DNA from: Aurantiacibacter odishensis
GTDB taxonomy: Bacteria > Pseudomonadota > Alphaproteobacteria > Sphingomonadales > Sphingomonadaceae
Length of the DNA: 64,000 nt
NCBI RefSeq assembly: GCF_003605195.1
Contig: NZ_QYOS01000025.1
Span: 248,001-312,000 of the forward strand
Reading direction: 5' to 3'
Each line of letters opens with the position of its first letter. Position 1 is the stretch's first letter. Shown one piece after another: positions 1 to 9,225 of this stretch. The position numbers were made by a program, and so were the translations under genes. The notes under the pieces are model-generated. The model saw only the letters and a list, made by a program, of their open reading frames with translations, made no database searches and had not been told where the DNA came from.

Positions 1-1043
1 CAGAAGAACCCCTTGGAGCGGGTCTGCGGCGTGCGCGCGGCGGCACCGTACTGGTAGAACAGCGGCGCGGCGGCGGCGCCGTCGCCCAGTTGCCACAGGG
101 CGTTGGTGCCGCCCAGCCACATCAGCGAAGTATAATCGTCGCGCAGGCGGTATTCGCCGGTGGAAATGTCATAGCCGGGCTCGAACGCCTCGATCGCGCG
201 AGCGGCAACACGGACGCTGTCGCGCGTGTTGGCGGCGCGGGCCACGGCGAGGAGTTCGGTGATCCAGGCGGTCTGGTCGAGGGGAAGGGCGGCAAGTTGA
301 GGCCCGTCCACGATCATGCGGACGGCTTCGCCGGAGCGGCCTTCCTGCCGCAGTTCGCGGCTGCGGTTGAACAGGTAGCCCGGATCGGCCATCGCGCCCG
401 GCGCGTCGGTCGCCCCGTCGCCGCCCTGAAGGATGGCAAGGCGCGCGGCAAAGACGCGGCGCTTGTTGGGGGAAACACGGTCGATCTGGCGCGCGGCAGC
501 ATCGCCTTCACGCTGCCACAGAAGGGCATCCATCCGCATGTCCTGATCGGCCTGGGTGAAATCACTGCCGAAGTTGGCGGAGAGCGCGGCTTCGGCCGTC
601 GGACTCATCTCGCCGCCGCGCCATGCCTCCAGCGCCCAGCGCTCGGAGGCGGCGCGATCCTGCCCCATCAGGGCCAGCGCATAGTGCGCCTTGGCGTAGT
701 TGGTGACGGGGTCCTCGTTCTCGAAGAAACGTAGCAGCACGCCGGGCTCTGTAAATTCGGAACGCAGGCGCTGCTCGGCGCGGGCGCGCAGCGTCGTCTC
801 GTCCGGGAAACCGGGGTTGGCGAGCAGGAAGTTCGCATATTCGTTGAACGGCAACTGTGCCTGCCGGTCCTCCCACAATCGCTCCCACCGGGTGATCTCC
901 TGCGCCATCGGGCCGGGCTGCTGAGCCACGAGCTGGGCGCGGTTGCGATCCCATTCGGCGGCATCTTGGGCGAAAGCGCCGGATGACATGAAGGCAGGGG
1001 CGGCCATGGCCGCAACGAGAGCTACAAGAGGAAGTCGAACCAT
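1..1043 (-). CDS. Soluble lytic murein transglycosylase, N-terminal part (cut by window edge)
   Basis: The reading frame stays open from an ATG at 1043 to the left edge, about 347 codons. It begins with a signal peptide (MVRLPLVALVAAMAAPAF, cleavage probably near AFA-Q) and continues as helical, repeat-like sequence with segments such as YAKAHYALALMGQD and GYLFNRSRELRQEGR. This resembles the alpha-superhelical ring of Slt70-type periplasmic transglycosylases, which cleave the MurNAc-GlcNAc bond of peptidoglycan to leave 1,6-anhydro ends. The catalytic lysozyme-like domain would lie beyond the left edge, so activity cannot be judged here. An AGGA lies about 8 bases before the start. The gene diverges from dapA. 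The assignment rests on fold-like pattern and position, not on a visible active site. Confidence 0.8.
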   Translation of the reverse strand, partial: MVRLPLVALVAAMAAPAFMSSGAFAQDAAEWDRNRAQLVAQQPGPMAQEITRWERLWEDRQAQLPFNEYANFLLANPGFPDETTLRARAEQRLRSEFTEPGVLLRFFENEDPVTNYAKAHYALALMGQDRAASERWALEAWRGGEMSPTAEAALSANFGSDFTQADQDMRMDALLWQREGDAAARQIDRVSPNKRRVFAARLAILQGGDGATDAPGAMADPGYLFNRSRELRQEGRSGEAVRMIVDGPQLAALPLDQTAWITELLAVARAANTRDSVRVAARAIEAFEPGYDISTGEYRLRDDYTSLMWLGGTNALWQLGDGAAAAPLFYQYGAAARTPQTRSKGFF

Positions 1044-1185
1044 GCTGGACATCCTATGGGGCGCATCCTTATCAGGCGCTGAATACATAATCCCTCCGAA
1101 TGGGTAAGGCTATTGGGAAAGAGCGCTGTTTCGGCGCGATTTTCCTTCGAGTCGTCTTTTCACACCAACGCACGAGAGGCGTAAA

Positions 1186-2070
1186 ATGTTCTCAGGTTCG
1201 ATTCCCGCGCTCGCCACCCCGTTTGCCGGCGACGATGTCGACGAGGAAGCCTACCGCCGCTTCATCGACTGGCAGATCGAAAACGGGTCGAGCGCGCTCG
1301 TTCCCTGCGGCACGACCGGCGAAAGCGCCACGCTGGACAACGACGAGCATCACAAGGTCATCGCCGTGTGCGCAGAAGTGGCAAAGGGGCGCGTACCGGT
1401 GATCGCGGGCGCAGGCTCCAACGACACGCAGACCGCGCTCTGGCACATCAAGGAAGCGCAGACCGCCGGGGCCGACGCGCTGCTGCTGGTCGCGCCCTAT
1501 TACAACCGTCCTTCGCAGGAAGGGCTGCTGGCGCACTTCAGCTATCTGGCGGAGCGGGCGGACCTGCCTATCGTGCTCTATAACGTGCCCGGCCGCACGG
1601 TGACGGATATCGCGCCCGAGACGGTGATCGAACTGCACCGCCGTTTCCCGGACAAGATCGTGGCGATCAAGGATGCCAGCGGCGACCTTTCGCGCGTTGT
1701 CACGCATCGCATGGGCGCAGGGCCGGACTTCTGCCAGCTGTCGGGCGACGATCCGCTGGTGCTGGCAGGCTACGCGCTGGGCCAGACCGGCTGCATATCG
1801 GTGACGGCCAACGTCGCACCCAAGCTGTGCGCCGATTTCCACGCCGCCGCCGCTGCGGGCGATTTCGCCACGGCGCGCGAACTCAACGAGCGGCTCTACC
1901 CGCTGCACCGGGCGATGTTCGCCGATGCCAGCCCGGCGCCTGCCAAGTATGCGCTCAGCAAGCTGTTCGACTGGTTCAGCCCCGATGTGCGCCTGCCCAT
2001 TGTGCCGTGCTCCGATGCAGCGAGAAAAGCGGTGGACGAGGCGATGGAACTGGCTGGGATCGCCGCATGA
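1186..2070 (+). CDS. dapA: 4-hydroxy-tetrahydrodipicolinate synthase
   Basis: Condenses pyruvate with aspartate semialdehyde, the first committed step of diaminopimelate/lysine synthesis in the cytoplasm. The 294-residue length is normal for the family. The TIM-barrel active site is intact: T43-T44 in GTTGES, Y105-Y106 in YYNRPSQEG, Y132 and R137 in YNVPGRT, and the Schiff-base lysine K162 in AIKDASGD. An AGAGG lies before the ATG. It diverges from a lytic transglycosylase gene, so peptidoglycan precursor synthesis and peptidoglycan turnover sit side by side. The stop codon overlaps the next start (ATGA at 2067-2070). Confidence 0.97.
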   Translation: MFSGSIPALATPFAGDDVDEEAYRRFIDWQIENGSSALVPCGTTGESATLDNDEHHKVIAVCAEVAKGRVPVIAGAGSNDTQTALWHIKEAQTAGADALLLVAPYYNRPSQEGLLAHFSYLAERADLPIVLYNVPGRTVTDIAPETVIELHRRFPDKIVAIKDASGDLSRVVTHRMGAGPDFCQLSGDDPLVLAGYALGQTGCISVTANVAPKLCADFHAAAAAGDFATARELNERLYPLHRAMFADASPAPAKYALSKLFDWFSPDVRLPIVPCSDAARKAVDEAMELAGIAA

Positions 2071-3365
2071 AGCGCCTCTTTGTTGCCGCCAGCGCCCTCG
2101 CGCTTACGTCCTGCGCCACCATGCCGGGCATCAAGCCGCCCGCTTTGGACGTGCTGGCGCGCGACTATCTCGCGATCCAGCTTGCCATCGGCGAGAAGGA
2201 CCCCGGCTACGTCGATGCCTATTACGGGCCGGAGGAACTTGCGACGCGCGCTGCCGAGCAGGACGACGATACCACGCTGCCCATGCTGCAGGCCCGCGTA
2301 ACCGCGCTCGACGCGACGCTCGGCCTGATCGAGGCGCAACCCGGCACGCTGGAGGCAGAGCGGGTGCGGTACCTGCGGGCAATGCTCTCCAGCGCCAAGG
2401 TGCGCCTGAGGATGCTGCGCGGCGAGGAAATCCCGTTTCAGGACGAGGCCGAGGGCCTGTTCGGCGTGCGCCCCGAACTGATCGACATCACCACGCTGGA
2501 CCCCGTGCTGGACCGGATCGAGGAACTGGTGCCGGGCGATCCATCAGACGGCCCTCTGAACGAGCGGCTCAATGCCTATCAGGACCGCTTTATCATCCCG
2601 AACGACCGCCTTCGCGCGGTGATCGATGCGGCGGTGGACGAGTGCCGCAAGCGCACCCTGCCGCACATTCCGCTTCCCGCAAGCGAGAGCTTCGAACTTT
2701 CCCTCGTCACCGACAAGCCGTGGGGCGGGTTCAATTATTACCAGGGCGACTATCACTCGGTGATCGAGATCAACACCGATCTGCCGACCCGGCTGGACCG
2801 CGCGGTGGATGTCGGCTGTCACGAGGCCTATCCCGGCCACCACGTCTATTCCACGCTGATCGAGCGGGACCGGGTAAACGAGCTGGGCCAGATCGAATTC
2901 ACCCTGCTGCCGCTCTACTCGCCGCGTGCGATTATATCGGAAGGCAGTGCGGAATACGGCGTGAAGCTGGCATTCCCCGGCAACAGCCAGCTGGAATACG
3001 AGCGCGACGTGCTGGCCCCGCTGGCGGGCATCGATGCCACTGATATCGAGCAGTATTATGAGTTGCGTGAAGCGCTGGAGGGGCTGTCCGGCGCCTACTA
3101 CACCATCGCCGCTGCCTACCTCGACGAAACGATGACGCGCGAGCAGGCGATCGACGCCTCGATGCGCTATCGCCTGATGAGCCGCGAGCGCGCCGAACAG
3201 AGCCTGCGCTTCATGGATACCTACCGCAGCTACGTAATCAATTACGGGCTCGGCTCCGAGATCGTGGGCGCGGCTGTCGAGGCGGGAGACGCCGACATGG
3301 CCACGCGCTGGCAGCGGTTCATCGGCATCCTCAGCAACCCGACGCTGCCGAAAGATTTGATGTAG
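2067..3365 (+). CDS. DUF885-family putative metallopeptidase lipoprotein
   Basis: A 432-residue protein whose ATG overlaps the dapA stop by 4 bases, implying coupled translation. The N-terminus MKRLFVAASALALTSC is a lipoprotein signal with lipobox LTSC, so it should be anchored in the envelope. The DUF885 hallmark HEAYPGHH starts at residue 252, followed by an acidic segment SEGSAEYG; together these suggest a gluzincin-like zinc site. Members are thought to be peptidases, but the substrate is unknown. In-frame starts well inside dapA exist but would remove the lipoprotein signal from the N-terminus, so the later start is preferred. Confidence 0.85.
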   Translation: MKRLFVAASALALTSCATMPGIKPPALDVLARDYLAIQLAIGEKDPGYVDAYYGPEELATRAAEQDDDTTLPMLQARVTALDATLGLIEAQPGTLEAERVRYLRAMLSSAKVRLRMLRGEEIPFQDEAEGLFGVRPELIDITTLDPVLDRIEELVPGDPSDGPLNERLNAYQDRFIIPNDRLRAVIDAAVDECRKRTLPHIPLPASESFELSLVTDKPWGGFNYYQGDYHSVIEINTDLPTRLDRAVDVGCHEAYPGHHVYSTLIERDRVNELGQIEFTLLPLYSPRAIISEGSAEYGVKLAFPGNSQLEYERDVLAPLAGIDATDIEQYYELREALEGLSGAYYTIAAAYLDETMTREQAIDASMRYRLMSRERAEQSLRFMDTYRSYVINYGLGSEIVGAAVEAGDADMATRWQRFIGILSNPTLPKDLM

Positions 3366-3432
3366 CCACGGCGCTGTGACGAGCGTAGGTCCGCGCGACG
3401 GGGCACGTAATCCTTTCCGGAGTTTCAATGAG

Positions 3433-3852
3433 ATGCGCCGATTCGCCATTCCTGCACTCGCGCTGCTGCTGACGGGCTGCGCCTCGCTCTATTCGCTCGA
3501 TCCGCTGATCGCGCCTGCCGCAACCGATTTTGCCTCGGCCCCGCGCGTGGAAGTCCATCTGAAGGACTACAGCTTCGAGCCGCGCACGCTCACCCTTGTT
3601 GCCGGTCGTCCCATCGTGCTCGCGATGGTGAACGACGCGGACGGGCCGCACAGCTTCACGGCGCCCGATTTCTTCGCGGCCGTGCAGATTGCGCAGTCCG
3701 AAGCGCCGATCATCGCCAACGGCACCGTCGAGATCGGCGCTGGCCAGACTGTCGAGCTTCGCCTGATCCCTCTTGCCGGTGCCTACGATGTCGAGTGCAC
3801 CCACTTCACCCATTCGCTGCGGGGCATGACAGGCTCGATCCTCGTGCGTTAG
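3433..3852 (+). CDS. Cupredoxin-domain lipoprotein
   Basis: A 139-residue protein with a lipoprotein signal ([16 protein letters not shown], lipobox LTGC) followed by a single cupredoxin-like beta domain. Candidate type 1 copper ligands are H73 (GPHSF), C122, H127 (or H124) and M132 in [13 protein letters not shown], matching the His-Cys-His-Met order of blue copper proteins. It may carry electrons or bind copper at the membrane; the partner is not visible. The start at 3433 is preferred over an upstream in-frame ATG at 3376 because it places the signal at the N-terminus and has GGAG about 10 bases upstream. Confidence 0.8.
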   Translation: MRRFAIPALALLLTGCASLYSLDPLIAPAATDFASAPRVEVHLKDYSFEPRTLTLVAGRPIVLAMVNDADGPHSFTAPDFFAAVQIAQSEAPIIANGTVEIGAGQTVELRLIPLAGAYDVECTHFTHSLRGMTGSILVR

Positions 3853-3910
3853 CAAAGCCGCGCATTGCGGGGTTTGCACTTGGCGGTCGAACGCCTACAT
3901 GCACCCTCCC

Positions 3911-4393
3911 ATGGCCCGCCCCAAACACGCCACGTTCGACAAGCAGAAGGTCGTCGCAGAAAACCGCAAGGCGCGGTTCAACTATTCTATCGAGGATACC
4001 TTCGAGGCGGGCATCGCCTTGCAGGGCACCGAGGTGAAGGCCCTGCGGGCGGGCGAGGGCTCTATCGCCGAAAGCTATGCCGAGGTGAAGGACGGGCAGG
4101 TCTGGCTGGTCAACGCCAACATCCCTGAATTCAGCCACGGCAACCGTCACAACCACGAACCCAAGCGGCCGCGCAAGCTGCTGCTGCACGAGCGCGAGAT
4201 CAACCGCCTGTTCGGCGCCGTGGAGCGCAAGGGCATGACGCTTGTGCCCCTCTCCGTCTATTTCAACGGGCGGGGCCGGGCGAAGGTCGAGCTGGCTCTG
4301 GCGAAAGGTAAGCAAGCACACGACAAGCGCGCCACGATCAAGGATCGTGACTGGCAGCGCGACAAGGCGCGCCTGATGCGCGAAAAGGGCTGA
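3911..4393 (+). CDS. smpB: SsrA-binding protein
   Basis: Binds tmRNA and brings it to stalled ribosomes for trans-translation. The protein is 160 residues, standard for SmpB. Recognisable segments are [54 protein letters not shown] and the basic C-terminal tail ([20 protein letters not shown]) that occupies the empty decoding path. The ATG at 3911 is chosen because [21 protein letters not shown] is a typical SmpB start; an in-frame ATG four codons upstream is possible. The ssrA tmRNA gene itself was not seen in the window. Confidence 0.97.
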   Translation: MARPKHATFDKQKVVAENRKARFNYSIEDTFEAGIALQGTEVKALRAGEGSIAESYAEVKDGQVWLVNANIPEFSHGNRHNHEPKRPRKLLLHEREINRLFGAVERKGMTLVPLSVYFNGRGRAKVELALAKGKQAHDKRATIKDRDWQRDKARLMREKG

Positions 4394-4543
4394 ATTCGCA
4401 CCCGAATGGAAGAATGCGACACGCGGTGACGTGAGTGGGGCGAAAATGTCGCCTGAAACCGCACATCACCGTTAAGCGACGGTTGTCATCTGCTGGGCTA
4501 AAACCATCTAGGAATGGCGACGCAAAGGAGTATGGGCCAACCC

Positions 4544-5110
4544 ATGATGAAAAGGGCGACTCGATGGCTTTCGGCACGGATGCCGAAAATGCCAGAGAAG
4601 GAGGAGATGGCGAAAAATCGCTGGCTCGCTCCGGTCGCTGGCACGATTGCGCGCTCTGAACTGTGGCGGTTCAATCGCCGCAGTGTGCCGCGCGGTGTGG
4701 CGCTGGGCGTGTTTGCCGCTTTCATCATCCCCCTGGGGCAGACGATCCTTGCGGTCGCGCTGGCATTGCCGTCGCGCGCCAACCTTCCGCTGGCGGCCGT
4801 CACTACCCTCATCACTAACCCCTTCACCGTCGCCTTCTGGGCGGTGATCGCGCACAAGCTGGGCCAGTTCGTGCTGAAGATCGACGCTGCCACCACCGGC
4901 GCTGCGAACGAGCATGTGCAGAGCACGTGGTTCCAGGAGTTCGCCCAGTGGGCGGAGATTGCCGGCGTCGCCGCATTCGGCTTCGTCGTGCTGGCCGTGG
5001 TCGGCGCCGCAGTCGGCTATCTTGTCGCCAGTTTCGCCTGGCGTTTCATGGTGGCGCGCAAGTGGGGGCAGCGGCCCGGTAAACTGAAGACGCCGCAACC
5101 TGCCGAATGA
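4544..5110 (+). CDS. DUF2062 membrane protein
   Basis: A DUF2062-type membrane protein. After a short basic N-terminus the sequence has the family pattern RSVPRGVALGVFAAFIIPLG, a second hydrophobic stretch LAAVTTLITNPFTVAFWAVI, and a C-terminal membrane segment (residues about 150-175, GVAAFGFVVLAVVGAAVGYL). The function of the family is unknown. Several in-frame starts exist (4514, 4532, 4544). AAGGAG at 4525-4530 is too close to 4532 and about 13 bases from 4544, so the start is uncertain. It lies between smpB and cckA on the same strand. Confidence 0.8.
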   Translation: MMKRATRWLSARMPKMPEKEEMAKNRWLAPVAGTIARSELWRFNRRSVPRGVALGVFAAFIIPLGQTILAVALALPSRANLPLAAVTTLITNPFTVAFWAVIAHKLGQFVLKIDAATTGAANEHVQSTWFQEFAQWAEIAGVAAFGFVVLAVVGAAVGYLVASFAWRFMVARKWGQRPGKLKTPQPAE

Positions 5111-5177
5111 ACATTTTCGGGCATTGGCCTACCGTGCCGGCTAGGGCGCGGCGGGGGGCTTTGCTAGGGCTTTCGCA

Positions 5178-7643
5178 ATGAAGATCGTCAATGCGAAGGA
5201 ATCGGGCCGCCTGATCGACGTGATCGCCGTGGCGGCCGCCGTGCTGGCCAGCATTGCCCTTATCCAGCTTGCGACTTCCAACGCTGCGGCGACGCTCGCA
5301 TACGCGGGCGGCCTCGTGGTGCTGGGACTGATTGCCTTTGCCGCCGCGCGGGCACGTGTCGGCGCGCAGGCACATCCCGTTGCCGATACGCCAGACTGGT
5401 CCGTGACCGTTGCCGCCATAGAGCGCGCGGATCAGGCCGTCGCCATCACCGACCGCGCCAACCGCCTTGTCTGTGCCAACGCCACGTTCGAACTGTGGTT
5501 TGGCTCCAGCAACGCGCCGCCGCGCCTGCCGGTGGATGGCACCAGCGCGGAAAAGCTCACGCGGCTGGCACGCGCCGCCTGGCGCGATGGGCAGGGCGGG
5601 GAGCCTGTGGTCGTCGCCGACGAGGAGAAGAGCTGGGAAGCCCGCGCAGTGCGCGCAGGCGGCGGGGACGACTATCTCGTCTGGCGCTTCACGCCCGTTA
5701 CCCGCACCAATCCGCTGGCCGGGATCGGCGGCCATATCACCGGCCTGTTCGGCCGCGTGCTCGGCTCTGCCGGGATCGCAGTGGCGCTGGTTTCGCCCGA
5801 TGGCATGGTGCGCGCGGCCAGCCCTACGCTTGCGCGCCGTGCGCTGGGTGACGAGAACGCCAGCATGTCGGGCCAGGAATTCGTGCGCCTGCTGCGTTCG
5901 GACGATCGCGAACGCATTTTCTTTGCGCGCGAGGGGCAGAAGGGCTCTCCGCAAACGCTGGTGCAGGTGCCGCTGGTCGATCCCGATCTTGCGGCAGTGG
6001 AACAGGTGCCCGGCAAGGCTGCTGCCGAAGCGCCCTCGATCATGCTGCTTATCGATTCCGGCATCGGCCTAGGCGGCTGGGGCGGGGAAGCGAAGGGTCA
6101 GGCGGCACAGCTGGAAAGCCTGCTGGAACAGTTGCCGCTGGGCCTTGCCACCACCAACCGCGACGGCAAGTTTCTGTTCGCCAATCCCGCCTTTCGGCGG
6201 GCATCCGGCATCGGGGCTGACCTGCCGCCCTATCCCTCGGACCTGGTGGTGCCGCGCGACAAGACCGCCATGTCCGATGCCGTGCGACGCTATGGCCAGG
6301 GGCCTGCTTCCAGCGGCGACGTGGCCGTGCGCCTGCGCGGCGATCCGGACGAGCCTGTCAGCATCGGCCTTGCCGGCGTGCGCGGGCTGGGGGAAGCGGC
6401 GGTGCTGCTTTCGCTGGCGGACACGACAGAGGAAGCGCGGCTGAAGCGGCAGGTGGCGCAGGCCACCAAGATGCAGGCCGTGGGCCAACTGGCGGGCGGC
6501 GTCGCGCACGATTTCAACAACGTGCTCACCGCCATCATCGGTTACTGCGACCTCATGTTGCTGCGCCACACGCCGGGCGACAGCGACTACGACGATATCC
6601 AGCAGATCAAGGCGAACTCCAACCGCGCCGCCAGCCTGACGCGGCAGTTGCTCGCCTTCAGCCGCCAGCAGACTCTGCAACCCGAAGTGCTGCAACTGCC
6701 CGACGTGCTGAGCGAAGTCAGCCACCTTCTGAAGCGCCTGCTGGGCGCCAAGATCACGCTGAAAGTGAGGCACGACCGCGGACTCGGTCCCGTGCGCGCT
6801 GACCCGCGCCAGCTCGAGCAAGTGATCATCAACCTCGCCGTGAACGCCCGCGATGCGATCCAGGCCAGCGGCGGCGGAGAGGGTGCCAGCGGCACGCTGA
6901 CCTTCGCCACCCGCCGGGTGGAGGCTAAGGACATTCGCCGCATGGGCAGCGAGATCATCCCTGCGGGCGACTACACCGTGCTGATCGCGGAGGATACCGG
7001 CGGCGGCATCCCGCAGCACGTGCTGGGCAAGATCTTCGAGCCGTTCTTCACAACCAAGGAACAGGGTAAGGGCACCGGCCTCGGCCTTTCCACCGTCTAC
7101 GGCATCATCAAGCAGTCGGGCGGGTTCATCTTCGCTTCCAACGCCAAGGCTTCCGACGGCGGCATCAAGGGCGCGCGCTTCACCATCTACCTGCCCGTGC
7201 ACGAGGCGACCGAGGAAGAACTCAAGCGCGCCGAGGTGGAAGAGAAGGGCCGCGATTGGTCGGGCGGCGGCTGCATCCTTGTGGTGGAGGACGAGGACAT
7301 GGTCCGCGCCGTCGCCGAGCGCGCGCTGGCGCGGCAGGGGTATACCATCGTCACCGCCAGCGACGGGGACGAGGGGCTGGAAATCGTCCAGTCCGGCAAG
7401 CACGAGTTCGACCTCGTCGTGTCCGACGTGGTGATGCCCAGCATGGATGGCCCGGCCATGGCGCGCGAAATCCGCAAGACCAATCCGGACCTGCCCATCC
7501 TGTTCATGTCGGGATATGCCGAAGGCCAGCTTCGCGACGAGATCGATATCGAGGCTATGCATTTCATCCCCAAGCCCTTCAGCGTCAGGCAAATCGCGGA
7601 CAAGGTTGGCGAAGTGCTGGCGAACCCACGCAAAGGCGGTTAG
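5178..7643 (+). CDS. cckA: CckA-type hybrid sensor histidine kinase
   Basis: An 821-residue hybrid kinase. Two N-terminal membrane segments (about residues 12-33 and 37-57) are followed by PAS-like regions (about 75-175 and 310-415), a HisKA domain with phosphorylatable H444 in GGVAHDFNN, and an ATPase domain with N-box (NLAVNARDA, 552-560), EDTGGG and GKGTGLGLS. It ends in a receiver domain with acidic pocket VVEDEDM, phospho-acceptor D750 (VVSDVVMP) and K799. This architecture matches CckA, which in alphaproteobacteria feeds phosphate through ChpT to CtrA and CpdR. CpdR is also encoded in this window (about 34.5 kb). The polar-cycle role is inferred from other species. Confidence 0.92.
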   Translation: MKIVNAKESGRLIDVIAVAAAVLASIALIQLATSNAAATLAYAGGLVVLGLIAFAAARARVGAQAHPVADTPDWSVTVAAIERADQAVAITDRANRLVCANATFELWFGSSNAPPRLPVDGTSAEKLTRLARAAWRDGQGGEPVVVADEEKSWEARAVRAGGGDDYLVWRFTPVTRTNPLAGIGGHITGLFGRVLGSAGIAVALVSPDGMVRAASPTLARRALGDENASMSGQEFVRLLRSDDRERIFFAREGQKGSPQTLVQVPLVDPDLAAVEQVPGKAAAEAPSIMLLIDSGIGLGGWGGEAKGQAAQLESLLEQLPLGLATTNRDGKFLFANPAFRRASGIGADLPPYPSDLVVPRDKTAMSDAVRRYGQGPASSGDVAVRLRGDPDEPVSIGLAGVRGLGEAAVLLSLADTTEEARLKRQVAQATKMQAVGQLAGGVAHDFNNVLTAIIGYCDLMLLRHTPGDSDYDDIQQIKANSNRAASLTRQLLAFSRQQTLQPEVLQLPDVLSEVSHLLKRLLGAKITLKVRHDRGLGPVRADPRQLEQVIINLAVNARDAIQASGGGEGASGTLTFATRRVEAKDIRRMGSEIIPAGDYTVLIAEDTGGGIPQHVLGKIFEPFFTTKEQGKGTGLGLSTVYGIIKQSGGFIFASNAKASDGGIKGARFTIYLPVHEATEEELKRAEVEEKGRDWSGGGCILVVEDEDMVRAVAERALARQGYTIVTASDGDEGLEIVQSGKHEFDLVVSDVVMPSMDGPAMAREIRKTNPDLPILFMSGYAEGQLRDEIDIEAMHFIPKPFSVRQIADKVGEVLANPRKGG

Positions 7644-7735
7644 CGTCCTGATCGCAAAGGATGATTCCGGCGTTCATGAGCGATACAGGTCGTGATACCT
7701 TATATCATCGTCGTGTAGAGGGAGGGACTGCCGAC

Positions 7736-9214
7736 ATGAATTCTATCCGCCAGATAACCGCCGCAATTCTCGCCGCCAGCGCGCTGACGCTGCCCGCAGC
7801 AGCGCAACAGCAGGTGCAGGAGGGGACGGCACAGGGCGACGTCTCCGTAACCATCTACCAGAACGGCCAGTCGCTGGTGCAGGATATCCGCCGTCTCGAT
7901 ATCCCGCGTGGCACCACCCGCATCGAGTTTCCCGATGTCTCCGCCCAGATCCGCCCGGCAACGCTCAGCTTCAATGCCGAGAATACAGCCATCGTCGAGC
8001 AGAACTTCGACTTCGACCTGTTGACGCCAGCAAAGCTGATGGAAAAGGCCATCGGCCAGACCGTGACGCTGGTGCGCACGAACCCCGCCACCGGCGCCGA
8101 AGTGCGCGAACGCGCCGAAGTCCTCTCCACCGCAGGCGGCGTGGTCGTTCGCATTGGTGACCGGATCGAGGTGCTGCGCGACGACGGCCTGCCCGTACGC
8201 GTGGTGTTCGACGAGGTTCCGCCCAACTTGCGCGCGCGCCCGACCTTGTCCGTCACCCTGAATTCCACCAGCAGCGGTCCGCGCGAGGCATCCATCCGCT
8301 ACCTTACGCCGGGCCTTGGCTGGACGGCAGACTATGTCGCGCTGTTCGATGAAACGAACGGCACGGTGGACATGCAAGGCTGGGTCACGCTCACCAATAC
8401 CACCGGCACCACCTTCCATGCGGCCGATACGCTGCTCGTGGCAGGCTCCCCCAATGGCGGCGGAGGGCCGCGCCGCGACATGGTGCGTCCCGGCACCCAG
8501 ACTGCCGACCGCGAGCGCCTCGGCGATTTCTACCTCTACCCGCTGGAAGAGCGCACCACGATCGCCAACGCGCAGACCAAGCAGGTCGGCTTCCTCGACG
8601 TGCAGGGCGTGCCCGCGAACCGCGTCTATTCGATCGGCGCCTACTGGCTGGCGAACGACGAGGATTTCCGCCCTGCCTCTTCCGCCATCAGCTTCAACTC
8701 TAGCCGCGAAGGCGGCTTGGGCGACGCGCTGCCGGCGGGCACCGTCCGCTTCTACCAGCGCGATGCGGAGGGAAATCCGCAGTTCATCGGCGAGAACGGC
8801 ATCGGCCACACGCCCATGGGCAGCACGCTCTCGCTGCGCACGGGCGATGCTTTCGACGTCTACATGCAGGCCGAGGTCGAGGACCGCGAACGGATTACTG
8901 CCGCCGAATACGAAGCGAGCCGCCGTTACCGCGTGATCGAGGATGGCCAGGTGGTGCGCGAAGTCGAGGTGGAGCGCGCGGTCGACTATTATCGCACCAC
9001 GATGAAATACACCTTTACCAATGCCAAGCCGGAGCCGGTGGTTGTTCAACTCACGCAGAACGGCCTTGGCCAGTACTGGTGGGGCTGGGATTTCCGCGTG
9101 GTGAGCGAGGACGTGGAAGGCGAGCAGATCAACCGCGACACGCGCCTCTATCGCGTCTCCGTGCCCGCCAACGGCGAGCGCGAGGTGCGCGTGACTTACG
9201 AGACGCGGTTCTGA
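7736..9214 (+). CDS. Secreted DUF4139 domain protein (first of two)
   Basis: A 492-residue exported protein with a Sec signal (MNSIRQITAAILAASALTLPAAA-Q). The body has the DUF4139 pattern: an N-terminal beta region (VSVTIYQNGQSLVQDIRRLDIPRG), the segment RYLTPGLGWTADYVALFDE, and a C-terminal beta-rich half ending with NGEREVRVTYETRF. The function is unknown; DUF4139 proteins are generally beta-sandwich surface or periplasmic proteins. The start at 7736 is preferred because a GGGAGGG lies about 10 bases upstream and it begins the signal peptide. A paralogue follows 11 bases later. Confidence 0.85.
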   Translation: MNSIRQITAAILAASALTLPAAAQQQVQEGTAQGDVSVTIYQNGQSLVQDIRRLDIPRGTTRIEFPDVSAQIRPATLSFNAENTAIVEQNFDFDLLTPAKLMEKAIGQTVTLVRTNPATGAEVRERAEVLSTAGGVVVRIGDRIEVLRDDGLPVRVVFDEVPPNLRARPTLSVTLNSTSSGPREASIRYLTPGLGWTADYVALFDETNGTVDMQGWVTLTNTTGTTFHAADTLLVAGSPNGGGGPRRDMVRPGTQTADRERLGDFYLYPLEERTTIANAQTKQVGFLDVQGVPANRVYSIGAYWLANDEDFRPASSAISFNSSREGGLGDALPAGTVRFYQRDAEGNPQFIGENGIGHTPMGSTLSLRTGDAFDVYMQAEVEDRERITAAEYEASRRYRVIEDGQVVREVEVERAVDYYRTTMKYTFTNAKPEPVVVQLTQNGLGQYWWGWDFRVVSEDVEGEQINRDTRLYRVSVPANGEREVRVTYETRF

Positions 9215-9225
9215 GGGGAGGGGCG